From Pomphorhynchus laevis (taxonomy: Eukaryota; Acanthocephala; Palaeacanthocephala; Echinorhynchida; Pomphorhynchidae): a stretch of 64,000 nt of DNA. A program made the position numbers and the translations under genes. The stretch covers positions 1 to 64,000 of the forward strand of contig WNNJ02000089.1 in assembly GCA_012934845.2 (NCBI GenBank), read 5' to 3'. How positions within the stretch are numbered: the first letter of the stretch is position 1; each line of letters opens with the position of its first letter. This document shows positions 1-10,510 of this stretch, piece by piece. The notes under the pieces were generated by a model that saw nothing but the letters and a program-made list of their open reading frames with translations, did not search any database and had not been told where the DNA came from.

Positions 1-574
1 AATAAATTAAAAATTGATAATTTAATTAAAACAAAATTAAAAAAATTAACAACTATAAAATTGACCGAGTTAGTGTAAATAAATTTTGTTTTTTTTAAGG
101 TAGAAGTAATTAAATAGGTAAAATTATCACAAAATGAATTTGGAAATAAGCAATTAATAAAAATAAAAATTTAAATACTGTAGGAATTAGAAAAATTTCA
201 ATTGTGGTGCAGGTTTCAATTTCTTAGGATTTTGAAATAGTATAAACGGTGAGAGGATATTGTAGTGGTTATAATGCCAACTATATGGAACCCTGGTATG
301 CGAACTTGACATTAAAATTGTAAAAAAAAACAAAATTTAAAACCCAAATTAAAAATGAAAATTATATACTGAAAACAAAAACAATTTAATTTAAATACCA
401 AACTTTTTCAGATCGCTACGCTTACGGAATAGTTAATCTTTCTGATTTCTATCTAAGAAAGTGAAAATTTCTATCTAAGAAAGTGAAATTGCGAGATGAC
501 AATCTGAATATATTAAGTAACTGATTGCAAATATTATAATGGTGAATTATATTATAATGGACTTAAACAAATAC
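1..574. other. AT-rich non-coding DNA
   Basis: No coding sequence can be supported here. The stretch is rich in A and T. The only structured part I see is the tRNA-like block listed separately at about 243-312. A short direct repeat (tttctatctaagaaagtgaaa, partial) occurs twice near 445-487. Confidence 0.6.
243..312 (+). repeat. tRNA-derived SINE head or tRNA pseudogene
   Basis: The block contains a good match to a Pol III A box (TAGTGGTTATAATG, about 264-277). Roughly 25 bases on is a B-box-like element (GGTATGCGAACTTG). That order and spacing are those of a tRNA or tRNA-derived SINE. I cannot fold a clean acceptor stem, and there is no obvious intact anticodon arm, so it is more likely a SINE head than a working tRNA. 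The following sequence is A-rich, as expected for a SINE tail. Confidence 0.35.
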
Positions 575-814
575 CTATATTGGTATTACCGCAAATTCCA
601 TTTTGAGCCGAATTGCAATGCCAAAAGCTCTGCGACACAATATGTAATAAGGAGATTGCATCAGGGCACTGCGTAGCAGAATCGGCTTCGGTTTTGCGAA
701 GGCAGCTTCAATGATAATTCGGGCGGCAAGATCACCCGAAGGAAACATGGGATTGCCACCAGTGGAGGAGGATTGAATTAAACTCCTTGGTATTAAATGA
801 ATTTGTTCTTTCAC
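575..814 (-). CDS. Unassigned 79-residue ORF, coding-like composition
   Basis: An open frame of 79 codons that is clearly more GC-rich than its surroundings. Its sequence has a balanced, protein-like composition (PMFPSGDLAARIIIEAAFAK in the middle). I do not recognise the family. No introns or partner ORFs are evident and the flanks are AT-rich, so it could be an isolated exon, a pseudogene fragment or a transferred piece. The opposite strand is also open for part of the length, so the strand is not certain. Confidence 0.25.
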   Translation of the reverse strand: MKEQIHLIPRSLIQSSSTGGNPMFPSGDLAARIIIEAAFAKPKPILLRSALMQSPYYILCRRAFGIAIRLKMEFAVIPI

Positions 815-879
815 TAATGTTATTAATTTGATGGTTCAATTGCGGGAACCTTATTAAATGTAAATATTTCGAATAAACT

Positions 880-1116
880 TTTTTTATTAAAAAAATTAAT
901 AATATAATTATTAGTAATTATTAGTAATTATTAGTAATTATTAATTAGTAACACATAATACCTACACTCGCAAGTTAACAATCCAAGCAACGAGTCAATA
1001 AGTCATTACATACAGTTGCATTACTGTAAGCGAATATCTGCAACGACTAATTCCCATCGGTGGAGTTAAACAATTCTAAACGCACTACAACGAGCCGAGC
1101 TAATAATTATTATTAT
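880..1116. repeat. (attattagta)n simple repeat and 3' flank of LINE-A
   Basis: The sequence between about 895 and 950 is built from repeats of attagtaatt. The same repeat (attattagtaattattagt) lies directly beyond the other end of the neighbouring LINE-A copy at 3217-3255. The LINE-A 3' end itself runs into a TAA/ATT microsatellite near 1101-1117. The two runs may be the split target or a duplicated target, but the exact boundaries are blurred by the simple sequence. Confidence 0.5.
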
Positions 1117-3216
1117 AGTGTACAAGTTACTAGCTGCAAATGGCTGCTTCAACTGTTCACAAATTGCATTTTAAAATATCAATTAAAATACATCCACGAA
1201 TCCAAATTAGAGTTCACAATCCACTTCAGCAGCATCTTCTTGAAGTGTCTATTGCTAGTAGCATTGACGACGTCTTCAGGCAGCGAATTCCAAACATTCA
1301 ATGCGCGGTGGGAAAGCCTACTCACACTCCTTATTTTGCCATGGGGGAATTTAAATAACGTAAGGGAGTGACCTCTGCGACGCGAATTTCTCAATTTTAT
1401 CGAATTGGATGGGAACCCCTCTTTTCCACGAACCAAATGCCACATCGCTACAAGATCTAAATATAGTAGCCTCTGGGCCGTTGAAGGCGTATTTAAGCAA
1501 GCTAGGCGCTCATTGTAAGAATAAAGAGATGTAATGCAAAGTTTGGTTCCTCTACGTAAAATCGACTCGGTCTTTTTCATCTCAGCCTTGGTGGATGGAA
1601 AAGTTGATGCGATGCAGTATTCTACATGCGGACGGACTAACGCACAGTAGAGATGCTTAAATAATTTTGGATGCAGCTTACTAAATGTGTTCTTAATACA
1701 ATACAAGGCCTTCATGGCTTTACCGTAGATATAATCGGTATTCGGTCGTGTTTTAAGGTCGTTATTCAAAATAATCCCTAGGTCTCTATAAACAGAAATG
1801 TTGTGAAGCATATAACATCCTAAATAGAATTCATGATCAGATTTACATTTGCCGAGTTTCATATGAACGCACTTATCTACATTTATGGTCATACCGGTAG
1901 CACTGCTCCAGTCGTAGATTGTCTGGAGATCATGTTGTAGATGCCGGCCATCAGGATCTGAGATGCTATCGCACCACACTTTCACATCGTCTGCGAATGC
2001 CAGGCAGGGACTGTTTATGCGTAACAGAAGATCATTGAGAAATATAATAAAAAGCAAGGGACCAAGGACTGTACCTTGCGGAACTCCGGATTTAACTAAC
2101 CTAGTAGAAGACATGCTATTGCCAACCCTCACCTGAAATGATCTCCCGTCCAAAAAATCACGAATCCAATTGCATAACATGGAGGATACTCCGTAGTGTG
2201 CTAACAACCTAATCATCCCATCATGAGAGACGCGATCGAAGGCTTTCGAAAAATCAATAAAGATTATATCGAGTGAGCTACCAAAACTTAACGACTGGGT
2301 CCAAGTTTCGCGCGCGGTAAGCAAGTTCGTCAAACAAGAACGGGAGTGACGAAAACCATGTTGAGCGGACGATAGTATACCAAGAGAGACAAGATGATCG
2401 TAGACTCTAGTGCTGATGGCGCGTTCGAGAACTTTGCACAGAGAAGAGGTTAAGCTTATTGGCCTATAATCACCACAGGATGATGCAAAAATTTTTTTGG
2501 GAATAGGAACAACGGTTGCAGTTTTCCAATCTTCTGGGACACTGCCAGTGGCCAGAATTTTATCAAAGATAATAGTCAGGAATGGTGCCAGGTAACTCGA
2601 TAAAGCTTTGAGCAGGTATGGGGAGATGTCATCGGGGCCAGCTGCGCTAAAAGGACGAATATTATTGAGATAATCTTGAATTTCAGTAACGCAAATTGGC
2701 CAAGATTCATTACGCGGAGGGATAGAGCACCCGTACCATATCATATGAGAATCGCAATGTGGTAAAGTGGATAAAGAGAACGAGAATGCGAAGGTCTCAG
2801 CTATATCAGTTTCATTTGTAACCAAGCCACATTCAGAGTGCACATGCTTGATTGCAGAGTTGAGCGTTCCGTTTTGCCGAGCATATGACCAAAATAGCTT
2901 GGGGTTGCGATTAACTTCCTTGATGATTGTAGATTCGAATTTATCACGTTTTAACGTTTTCAAACGAGTACAGACGTTCCTAAGATACCTATAAATGTTG
3001 GCGTAATACGGAAGCGAACGAGATAACTTCCAAAGACGATTTCGTACTCGCAACATCAATCTCAGGTCCTTATCGAACCAAACAGGATATTTAGTATTTG
3101 GCGAGATGATACGCTTTGGTGCAAACACATCAGAAATACCTAAAAGGTAATCCCCAATCACTTTTAGTGAGACTTCTTTAGTATTTGTTAAAGATAGTGG
3201 ACGACGTTGACAGAAA
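1101..3216 (-). mobile_element. LINE-A copy 1, 5'-truncated CR1/Jockey-type retrotransposon
   Basis: The minus strand carries the linker, RT and C-terminal parts of a non-LTR retrotransposon. It is almost identical in protein to the longer plus-strand copy at 30.2-34.6 kb. Homology to that copy starts at about 3216, so ORF1 and the endonuclease are missing, as in ordinary 5' truncation during target-primed reverse transcription. The 3' end has the family's tail (AACAGCC-loop-GGCT stem-loop) and then a TAA-type microsatellite. The near identity of two copies 29 kb apart points to recent activity of the family. Confidence 0.85.
1179..3161 (-). CDS. LINE-A ORF2 fragment: reverse transcriptase and C-terminal domain
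   Basis: A 660-codon open frame without internal stops. RT landmarks in order: FSAAGPDDISPYLL, DYRPISLTS, a QHGFR...SCLTNL block, motif A FIDFSKAFDRVSHDG, motif B SGVPQGTVLGPLLF, and the catalytic box AFADDVKVW (FADD instead of the commoner YADD). The thumb/C-terminal part ends ...RALNVWNSLPEDVV, typical of CR1/Jockey-group LINEs. The Met at 3161 is not the real start. The frame is a truncated ORF2 that lost its endonuclease, and it continues in frame up to the truncation point. It would bind LINE RNA and copy it at a nicked target if it were whole. Confidence 0.85.
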   Translation of the reverse strand: MIGDYLLGISDVFAPKRIISPNTKYPVWFDKDLRLMLRVRNRLWKLSRSLPYYANIYRYLRNVCTRLKTLKRDKFESTIIKEVNRNPKLFWSYARQNGTLNSAIKHVHSECGLVTNETDIAETFAFSFSLSTLPHCDSHMIWYGCSIPPRNESWPICVTEIQDYLNNIRPFSAAGPDDISPYLLKALSSYLAPFLTIIFDKILATGSVPEDWKTATVVPIPKKIFASSCGDYRPISLTSSLCKVLERAISTRVYDHLVSLGILSSAQHGFRHSRSCLTNLLTARETWTQSLSFGSSLDIIFIDFSKAFDRVSHDGMIRLLAHYGVSSMLCNWIRDFLDGRSFQVRVGNSMSSTRLVKSGVPQGTVLGPLLFIIFLNDLLLRINSPCLAFADDVKVWCDSISDPDGRHLQHDLQTIYDWSSATGMTINVDKCVHMKLGKCKSDHEFYLGCYMLHNISVYRDLGIILNNDLKTRPNTDYIYGKAMKALYCIKNTFSKLHPKLFKHLYCALVRPHVEYCIASTFPSTKAEMKKTESILRRGTKLCITSLYSYNERLACLNTPSTAQRLLYLDLVAMWHLVRGKEGFPSNSIKLRNSRRRGHSLTLFKFPHGKIRSVSRLSHRALNVWNSLPEDVVNATSNRHFKKMLLKWIVNSNLDSWMYFN

Positions 3217-3375
3217 GATTATTAGTAATTATTAGTAATTATTAATCAGTAATTTGACTGATTAAATAAATTCTTGATTAAAGCTACTTACACAGTTTCA
3301 GATCGTCCAGCTTTCAGCTATATCAAGCCGAGCTAGTTCGGGTTCTCACAAGAACTCCAAGTTACATTCAAAACA
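3217..3375. other. Simple repeat and 5' flank of Cys-rich RT element
   Basis: An attattagta repeat adjoins the truncated end of LINE-A. It is followed by about 110 bases of unassigned sequence that leads into the ATG of the cysteine-rich frame at 3376. No other feature is evident. Confidence 0.4.
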
Positions 3376-4660
3376 ATGCCAAGAGGTAAGCCCAGCAGCG
3401 TGCGCAAATGTTGCGTGTGTAACGGTCCAGCTGCCAAGTGCAAGGGTTGTCAATGCGCAAAGCAGAGACGTCCTTGTGTGAATTGTTCAGCCCCTTGTTG
3501 TTCGAACAGGTCGATTTTAAATAGATCAAAATCGGAATTTGGGCGTTCCTCTCGTTCACAATTGCACTAGCACTACGCCTATTCCATTAGGTGACCTATC
3601 AAGGAGAGAATCAAACTCATGCTGTGAAGGGCCAAGTCTGAGCTTAAATGATTTTGATGACGCTATTCTTGTCGCTTACAAAGAAACGTCCAAGTAGTCG
3701 CCAAACCTATATGTTTTATCGTTGTGCAATGCAAGTAAAGAATTTATAACAATGTTGGCAGATTTCTATTCGACGGCTGCTTCTTCCATTAATGATTTAA
3801 GGCAGATATGACAGCCGTGATTTTCTCTCAAGTCATTTTGCAAAGAACTCTCAGGTCAACAACATCGATTTGTAGATCGAATATGTAGATCGAATAATTT
3901 TCACTTCAAGAAAACGCTAATTACATGGCTTGGCACAGATTCTAATTTCAATATCGTGTATCCGGATTAAGATTTTGCTGACATAAAATCGGTTTTACCG
4001 TGAGCAGACAAAACAGCTGCATGGCTATAGTCTTGTATGTTATAATAATATTATTCGCAGATTGTCCTTGTGGAGGGATCGTCGAATGAATGATTTATTG
4101 TGTGAAGCCCGTATATTGCAACGCGAGAGGGCGCTCCGCTCTCCTAGGCAGAATAGAAACAAAAGTTGTGTGTCAACATTATGCAGGTTGATGTCACAGG
4201 GCAAGACACAGTTAGTCATGAAAGTTCTGGCCGACCCATTGAGTTAGTTTCGGATTTTGTCGCCAAATGAGATGGTGGAGGATAAAACTGCAAAGGAAAA
4301 ACTGATTGAACTCCATCCCAGTGGTGGGCTAATCAATGACAAGGCAGTGTTGAAAGCCCCTTTGACCAATATCGTTGAACATCATCCAGTGCGTTTCTCT
4401 GGAATAACGCCATTGGACGTCGTCAAGGCTGCCCGTATAACTAGAGGTGCTGCCGGCCCATCAGGTATGGATGCATTTATGTGGCTTAGAAGGCTCGAAG
4501 CCTTCACGGCCAGTAGGCCAATAACACTTGACTAAAACCTGGGAATTCGCCCTATTGGAATCGGTGCTGTTGCATGTAGAATAATTGGAAATATCATAAC
4601 TAGAAGAATTTCGTTAGATGTACAGAAGACTGCTTCTCATATTCAACTAGCTGCAGGAGT
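3376..4660 (+). mobile_element. Fragment of a Cys-rich-leader reverse-transcriptase element (fossil)
   Basis: The region opens with a short basic, cysteine-rich sequence (3376-3570; CCVCNG, CKGCQC and PCVNCSAPCC clusters). About 500 bases later comes a domain beginning LWRDRRMNDLLCEARI (4062-4247), then a segment with the signature RGAAGPSGMDAFMW and, further on, LGIRPIGIGA (about 4257-4660). From memory, this order (Cys-rich leader, a helical block, then GPSGMDA ... LRPIGVGE at the start of an RT) is typical of an RT-bearing element common in corals, anemones and other aquatic invertebrates. I am not sure of its formal clade. The copy is an old, broken 5' part with a handful of breaks, and it is cut off at 4660 by LINE sequence on the other strand. 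Confidence 0.55.
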
Positions 4661-5345
4661 AAGGTTTGATAAACGGAGAGATATTGCCAAGCATTTGAGA
4701 GAAAATCAGGGGACCTAGGACCGTACCTTGTGGGATCCCGCAAAAAATAGAAATAGGAGGGGAGTATGATGAATTAGAACAAACGGGAAAGGAACGGTCG
4801 GATAGATATGAGGCAAACCATGTTACAGAAGAGGAAGAAAAGCTGTAATCATAACGAATAGCAGAGGTCGAGGGAGATGAGAACACTATATAGAGCCTTG
4901 TGTGGCGGCGAATAGACAAGTTAAACAAAGTGGTTAAGAAGGGTGATATAGATGAGCAGATATTTTTAATCAAGTGAGTTGGAATTTGGTTAGGCGGATA
5001 CGTTTTATTAGGTAATGACAGAATAACTGAATAAACTTCAGACGAAACAGTAAGAAGGTGGAATAGCTCTGGGATGGAAGTATTTAAAGAGAAGAGATAA
5101 TACAAGCGGCATATGGGTTGAATGAAAGTAAATTAGATAGCTTAGTTTGTAGATAAGAAAATTTATCAGGATTTATATTACAAGGAGTAGATGATCGTGA
5201 AAGAATTGAGTTTAAAATTTTCTAATGATATTTAGAGTTGGAAGATGACTCGAGTTGATTTCGCCAAAAGATAGTACGTTTAGTACGTATAAGAATAAGA
5301 TGTGAACGGCGTGGAGAAAAGTAGGAATCACGGAGTGAACCGAGG
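4661..5345 (-). mobile_element. Degenerate LINE-C/D-type RT fragment
   Basis: The minus-strand translation gives pieces that match family C in order: RRSHLILIRTKRTIFWRNQ, then IPELFHLL...SLPNKT, then YDYSFSSSSVTWFASYLSDR, CGIPQGTVLGPL and ending at SPFIKPYS. Motif A and part of the fingers are missing through an internal deletion, and the frame is broken in at least two places. It abuts the Cys-rich RT element at 4660, apparently interrupting it. It is more diverged from the C1-C5 copies than they are from each other, so it is an older or sister lineage. Confidence 0.7.
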
Positions 5346-5412
5346 CGAACAACAACAAAAGGCTTTATGTGAACATCTGAAAGCATAACAAATATATCAG
5401 TACATTCCCCCA
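5345..5412 (+). repeat. Terminal-repeat remnant of the gypsy-like fossil, left
   Basis: About 65 bases (aacaacaacaaaaggctt ... aacatctgaaa ... atatcagtaca) recur in the same orientation at 9088-9158. They bracket the fossil element, so they are best read as leftovers of its long terminal repeats. They may equally be a piece of an internal untranslated region. Confidence 0.5.
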
Positions 5413-8400
5413 ACAATATAATCAGACAAATAGTACGGTGATCGACGCATACGTGTTGATCGTCGAAATTCCATTGACGGGATCTGCTGTAGATCTACTT
5501 GTTGCTCTTAACAATCGTGAACTTTATTCAGATCATAATTCTCATTAGGTATATGCGACGCTGAGCTTGTAGCACTGTTATTTGAATCCACCTCTGTTTG
5601 TAAATTGTGGATATCCGGAGTAATCATTGCAGACGGTGAATCGTCCATCTGACTATTTTGAGATATGTTGGATTCTTCGAATACATTTTGATTACAGTTA
5701 TTGGGAGCTAGATATTGAGTTGAAATGTGAGTCTCTTTTCCATTAGGGTATCGAACTAGAGCGTAGTTCTCGTTGGCATGAATAAGCTCTGCGCGATCTA
5801 AAAGTGGATCGTTTTTACTAATACGGTTGAAATTCTTTACAAATATAGGTTTAGGATTGATTAACCACTCAGGTAAGCTGACTCCCTTAGCTGATCTGCG
5901 ATTGAATTTGAATATACGTTCATGAGGCGTTTCATTAGTCGAAGTGCATAAAAGAGATCTGATCGAATGAAGTGCCTTTGGAAGTGTTGTTTCCCACCGT
6001 TCGATTGGAATCTTATTATTATGATGATACAACCGTATCGCGGTCCATATCAACCCGTTATAGCGCTCAATCTGGCCATTTGAGGTAGGATGGTAGGGAG
6101 TGGAATATGATAGCGTGATTCCCAATGTCAATAAATATTTACGGAACTCTACTGACGTGAAAGAAGTACCCCGATCGGTATGGATATTCTCAGGCGTGCC
6201 AAATAATGCGAACAAAGACTCAAGACACTGAATTACTGATCGAGAACTGGTGTCAACACAGTGAAACCCAAAGGGAAATCGGCTATATTCATCTACTATA
6301 GATTAAATATCTTTTCTTACTCGAGCTGGGCAGCGGGCCTTTAATCTAAGGGCAAACGCTCCCATGGTTTACTGGCTTTAATCAAGGTACTTCGAGGGGG
6401 TTTATAAAAGTGAGGTTTCAATTCGTTGCAGCTAGGACAACCTTTGATGACTTTTCTAACATCTTCAATAGAATACGGAAAATTTCGATGACGTACATAG
6501 TGCCACATCCTTGTTACCCCAGGGTGACACAAATGATCATGCAACCTTTCGAGTTCTTTTAAATCACTCGTGACTGATCCTAAAGCAATTCGAGACATAG
6601 CGTCAGCTACCTAATTTTCTTTGCCGCATCGATATGACACGTCGAACTGATATTCGGACAATTCTATTCTCCAACGATTGATTTTGTCATTTTTGATCTT
6701 ACTGTAATGTTTATTTGAGAACAAAAATGCCACGGATTGTTGATCCGTCAGAACGGTGAAATGTCTACAGGATAAATAGTGACGCCAGTATCTTATAGAT
6801 TCTACTATGGATAGTGCCTCTTTCTCAACAGCTGCATATTTCATTGCGTTCTTATCCAGAGTACGTGAGAAAAATGCGACTGGTTTAAAATTTTGAGACA
6901 AAGTAGCACCGATCGCAAAGGCAGATGCGTCTGTCTCGACCACGAATGGGACTGAGAAATCTACTTTAGACAATGTAGTTGATGAAAGGCTGTGTTTCAG
7001 ACTTGCAAATGATTCTTTTGCATGAAGAGACAGCGGAAAAGATACAGTTTGTGCTAAAGGTCGAACGACATTTGAAAAATTCTTTATCCATCGAGAATAG
7101 TGTACGAACATTCCTATAATACGTTTAAGTTCGACTAATGATTTTGGCTCAGGCATTTCCAATAAGGGTTTGACACGATTAGGGTCAGGTGAAATGCAAC
7201 CGTTATCTATCTGGTAGCCAAGAAAACATACCTTAGAGACTCCGAAAATACATTTTGACGTATTTAAAGTGATATTATATTTCTTAGCAACTTCTAAGAA
7301 GCGATCAAGATTCCTTTGGTGAAGTTCCTTTGTTTCACCGCCGATAATAACATCATCCAAATAAGCGTACGTAGATTCAAGATCCTCTTCCTCGATTAAC
7401 TTAGCGATGATACGTTGGAAAGCCGCCACTGCATTTGTCAATCCGAACGGTAGGCGTTTAAATTGGTACAAACGACCATTGGCTTCAAATGCAGTGTAAT
7501 GCCTCTCATTCTCCTGAATGGGAACCTGATGATAAGCATTCTTTAGGTCTAATCGACTGAAACTTTTGAATGGAGATAGCTTATCAATGAATTCGTCAAT
7601 CCCGGGAAGAGGGAAGCCGTCAAGATGAGTGAATCGATTCACCGTCAAACTGTAATCTATTACCATTCGCACTTCGCGACCTGGATTTTTAACCAGGACA
7701 ACTTGTGCACGCCACGGAGACGTGCTATTCTCGATGATACTGGAATCTAATAGGCGTTTTACCTCGGCTGCGATAAAACAGTTATCTTCTGGAGTTCTTC
7801 GACGAGATGGAATTGCAACAGGTTTTACCGCTTTGTCTAGGAACTGAAATAGAGACGGGGCTTCAACTTTCATTTCCCCAACACCTGCAACAACGACCAA
7901 AGGACGTTCTACTCCGTTGAATTCTATGGTCACCGTCGAGTGTTGACGAAGAAAGGGTACACCGAGGATCACATCTGTTACTAGGGTGGGGAGAATGAAG
8001 AATTTTACATTTCGATAGAAACGATTGTTTAAAACAACATCGGCGAATGTACAATGTCTTAACTCACAGGAAAATTTAGATGCAGCGAAAGAAACTTTTA
8101 AATTTGTGGATTTTCTCACAAGCTTGCACTTTGTAGCGACATCACTTCTGACAATATTAAATGAACTTCCAGAATCGATCATCCCGCTTACTGAGATATT
8201 ATTCAAACTTATAGTGGGCTGGATTAAGTTTGATGATGACGCGTTTGTTGTGCTTATTGAATATAAAGACGGAGACGTACCAGAATTTCTTGAACGGCAC
8301 ATGTTAGAAAAGTGTCCTTTCTTGCTGCAAGTATGACAGGTAGCGTTGCGAGCAGGACAGTTACTCCGCACGTGGCGGTTTCGACCGCAAAAGTAGCATC

Positions 8401-9165
8401 GCTCTTGACTTTTGATTGCGAAACATTCTAGTTGTGTTTCCGAATCATCTCTGGGTAAATTTGTCAACTGCGGTGGATTGCATAGTTAATCATAGATTCC
8501 ATATTTTCAGATTAAGTGATATGCCGTGAAGATAACCGGAATTCCGATGCTTCAGCCTGTGCCAACTCGATTGATCGAGCGATCCGATAAGCACTCTCTT
8601 TGTTAAGATCGACGGTTTCAAGTAGACGTTATCTGATCGATGTGGAAATAATTCCAGCCACAAAAGTATCCAACAACAAAGAATCTCGATGTTCTCGTGA
8701 AGTTACATCTTTGAACTTGATTTGACGGGCAACGGATTCTGTCGTTTGAATGAACTGGTCGATTGTCTGGTTTTCGGCTTGCTTCAAATTATGCAGCTGA
8801 TGTCTTGCATATACATCTCCCCTGTCCTTTATAAAACTTCTACTTAACGTATCGATCGCGATATCATAATCATCGACTCCTTCGATGATATCATAAAGGA
8901 TTGGAGAGATGTGGTTGATCAGAAGGTCAAGCTTTTGTTGGTTTGTGACATCTTCAAGAACTCGTACAAACGCATTGAATCTTTGTAGCCAATGACGCCA
9001 AACTTTTGCCGAATCAATCCCATCGGTTAAAGCATCTGGGATCGCTGGTTTGAGTAGCTTGTCCGTTCACAATGTTCGCATAAATTGAATTGAGGCTAAC
9101 AACAACAAAAGGCTTAATGCGAACATCTGAAAACATAACATAAAAATATCAGTACACGGAGATTT
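5345..9165 (-). mobile_element. Fossil Ty3/gypsy-like LTR retrotransposon
   Basis: On the minus strand the parts come in the order expected for a Ty3/gypsy (Metaviridae) element. They are a gag region (about 8.4-9.07 kb) ending in two CCHC zinc knuckles, an aspartic protease (MIDSGSS), an RT with the YLDDVI box, RNase H (LTDQQSV region), and an integrase with its zinc-binding and core parts (about 5.5-6.6 kb). Direct repeats of about 65 bases at both outer edges look like remnants of the terminal repeats. The copy is broken, with several interruptions, and the diverged ends suggest it is old. It lies between two LINE fragments. Confidence 0.8.
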
Positions 9166-9166
9166 G
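9088..9166 (+). repeat. Terminal-repeat remnant of the gypsy-like fossil, right
   Basis: Partner of the repeat at 5345-5412. Its last part (aaaaatatcagtacacgg) appears a third time at about 10,999-11,022, next to LINE-J. This suggests that further scraps of the same terminal repeat are scattered nearby. Confidence 0.5.
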
Positions 9167-9189
9167 GAAGGAGTTTGGAGAACGTTTAT

Positions 9190-9395
9190 TATTGTCACCT
9201 TAAAAAAAGTTTGAGATAAATAACATACAAGCTAAAATTGTCTTGATTATTAAATACTTAAAAGATCTAATATACATACAATCTATTATACATACATAAA
9301 TACAACGATAATCGACAACCTCACGACAACCTCGCGACAACCTCACGACAACCTCACGACAACCTAACGCGCTAATTTACAATTTTAATTACAAT
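9190..9395 (+). repeat. LINE 5' leader with 11-bp minisatellite
   Basis: It starts with aaaaaaagtttgagataaat and aacatacaa, the same leader seen at the 5' ends of LINE-A (30,221) and LINE-B (16,090-16,130, reverse). It continues through atctaatatacatacaa, shared with the leader of LINE-C1, into about five tandem copies of cgacaacctca (9313-9368). It points right, toward an ORF1 fragment that is on the opposite strand, so leader and ORF1 are inverted relative to each other. Confidence 0.6.
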
Positions 9396-9444
9396 CGCTG
9401 TAAGAAGATCGTTGTATTCAATAAAAACAAGTTAATATATACAA

Positions 9445-9850
9445 TCAAAACACTGGCAATTGAGGGTTAACGTTGGAACTGACTACGTTTATGGAGCTTG
9501 TTAGGTCTAAGATGTCTGAGTCGATACGTCGTAAAGGAGTAGTTACAGGTGACACATCTGCACATAGTGATTTGTCTATCTCTTCTAAATTATATGAGCC
9601 AGACGATCTGCAACTTACTCGAGTCTTAAGCTCATAAAAAAGCTCGGCTGAACAATAACCACAGATGAAATCGGCATTGTTGAACTTTTTGATGAAGCTA
9701 TCGGTCGCTAACACACATGTCCAAATGTCGCAATCCGTGTTGTAGTACTTAATTTGTTGGGATTTATAAGACTCTTGAGTAGTCTGAACATTTGTATATC
9801 CAGTCGTTCTATTGAGGTGCTTCAGCTTTTTTCCAGTCGTATCGGTGAAA
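9445..9850 (-). pseudogene. LINE-K ORF1 N-terminal fragment
   Basis: The minus strand reads through TDCDIWTC and ADFICGYCSAEL. These match the zinc motif at the start of ORF1 in families A, B and C (C-x4-C-x2-W ... C-G-[FY]-C). The frame extends upstream of the first Met at 9714 to about 9850 and stops at 9445, long before the RNA-binding C-terminal part seen in other ORF1 proteins. It is a truncated remnant of a fifth related family. The motif resembles the second half of the PHD finger known from CR1 ORF1 proteins. Confidence 0.6.
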
Positions 9851-10149
9851 TTGTTAGTAGTTGTAAGTAGATTCTTTTGTATTGTAATTAGTGTCAGTAT
9901 TCTTTTGTATTTTTTTGTTTAAGAAACGATATATTTCGAAAACCTTTTGTAGCTGTCTAGCACTAAATTATTAAATTGCATTTCAAAAGCAGCTTTAAGT
10001 TTTCTTATTTTTTGGCATATTTGATGTATTTTTTACTATTATTATATTTTCGACAACAAAAAGAGCTTGTGAACAGCTCGAATATGTTGGTTCACAGCAG
10101 GGAAAACAGAAGAAAAATTAAAAAATTAAAAATTAAATAAATAAACGAA
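9851..10149. other. AT-rich spacer
   Basis: Low-complexity AT-rich sequence between LINE fragments K and I. I see no gene, RNA or clear repeat. Confidence 0.6.
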
Positions 10150-10490
10150 ATAATGTGCAATTCAGGCTTGACGACAACGCATCCTGAGGTAATTTCGCAA
10201 CCGTCGTTTAAAACTCTCCAGGTTACCATTTATCGTCACTGCAGGTAGACCATTCCAGATATGTACAATTCTATCATGGATTGTTGATATTCGTTTATTG
10301 CAAGCTCGTCTTCTCTTCAGCATATAGTTGTAATCACGTACGCGATCGTTGGTTCTTAGCTCAAACGTGTCCTTGCAACAGTGGCCTGGGGTGGTCAAGC
10401 ACCTCCACACGAACATCAGATCATTAAATTTTAGTGAAATTTTAAGTGGGGGAACGTCAAGATAACGCAGGCGTTCCTCATAAGGTAACG
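10150..10490 (-). mobile_element. LINE-I fragment: RT C-terminal end
   Basis: The minus strand encodes ERLRYLDVPPLKISLKFNDL, then LRTNDRVRDYNY and IHDRIVHIWNGLPA...FKRRLRNYL. This is the conserved tail after the RT of CR1/Jockey-type LINEs. It differs from families A-F and so is a separate family. The 5' truncation point, near 10,490, carries a short inverted duplicate of the element's first bases (see 10,473-10,510). Confidence 0.7.
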
Positions 10491-10510
10491 AACGTTACTT
10501 TATGAGGAAC
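10473..10510. repeat. 17-bp inverted repeat at LINE-I 5' end
   Basis: Arm 10,473-10,489 (gttcctcataaggtaac) and arm 10,494-10,510 are complementary at 16 of 17 positions, with a 4-base loop (gaac). The left arm is LINE-I sequence; the right arm is its inverted copy just outside the truncated end. Confidence 0.8.

Noticed and set aside
900-3255. Target-site duplication around LINE-A copy 1 made of attattagta repeats
   Set aside because: The repeat on the left lies about 150 bases from the element's 3' end and is simple sequence, so homology cannot be told from chance.
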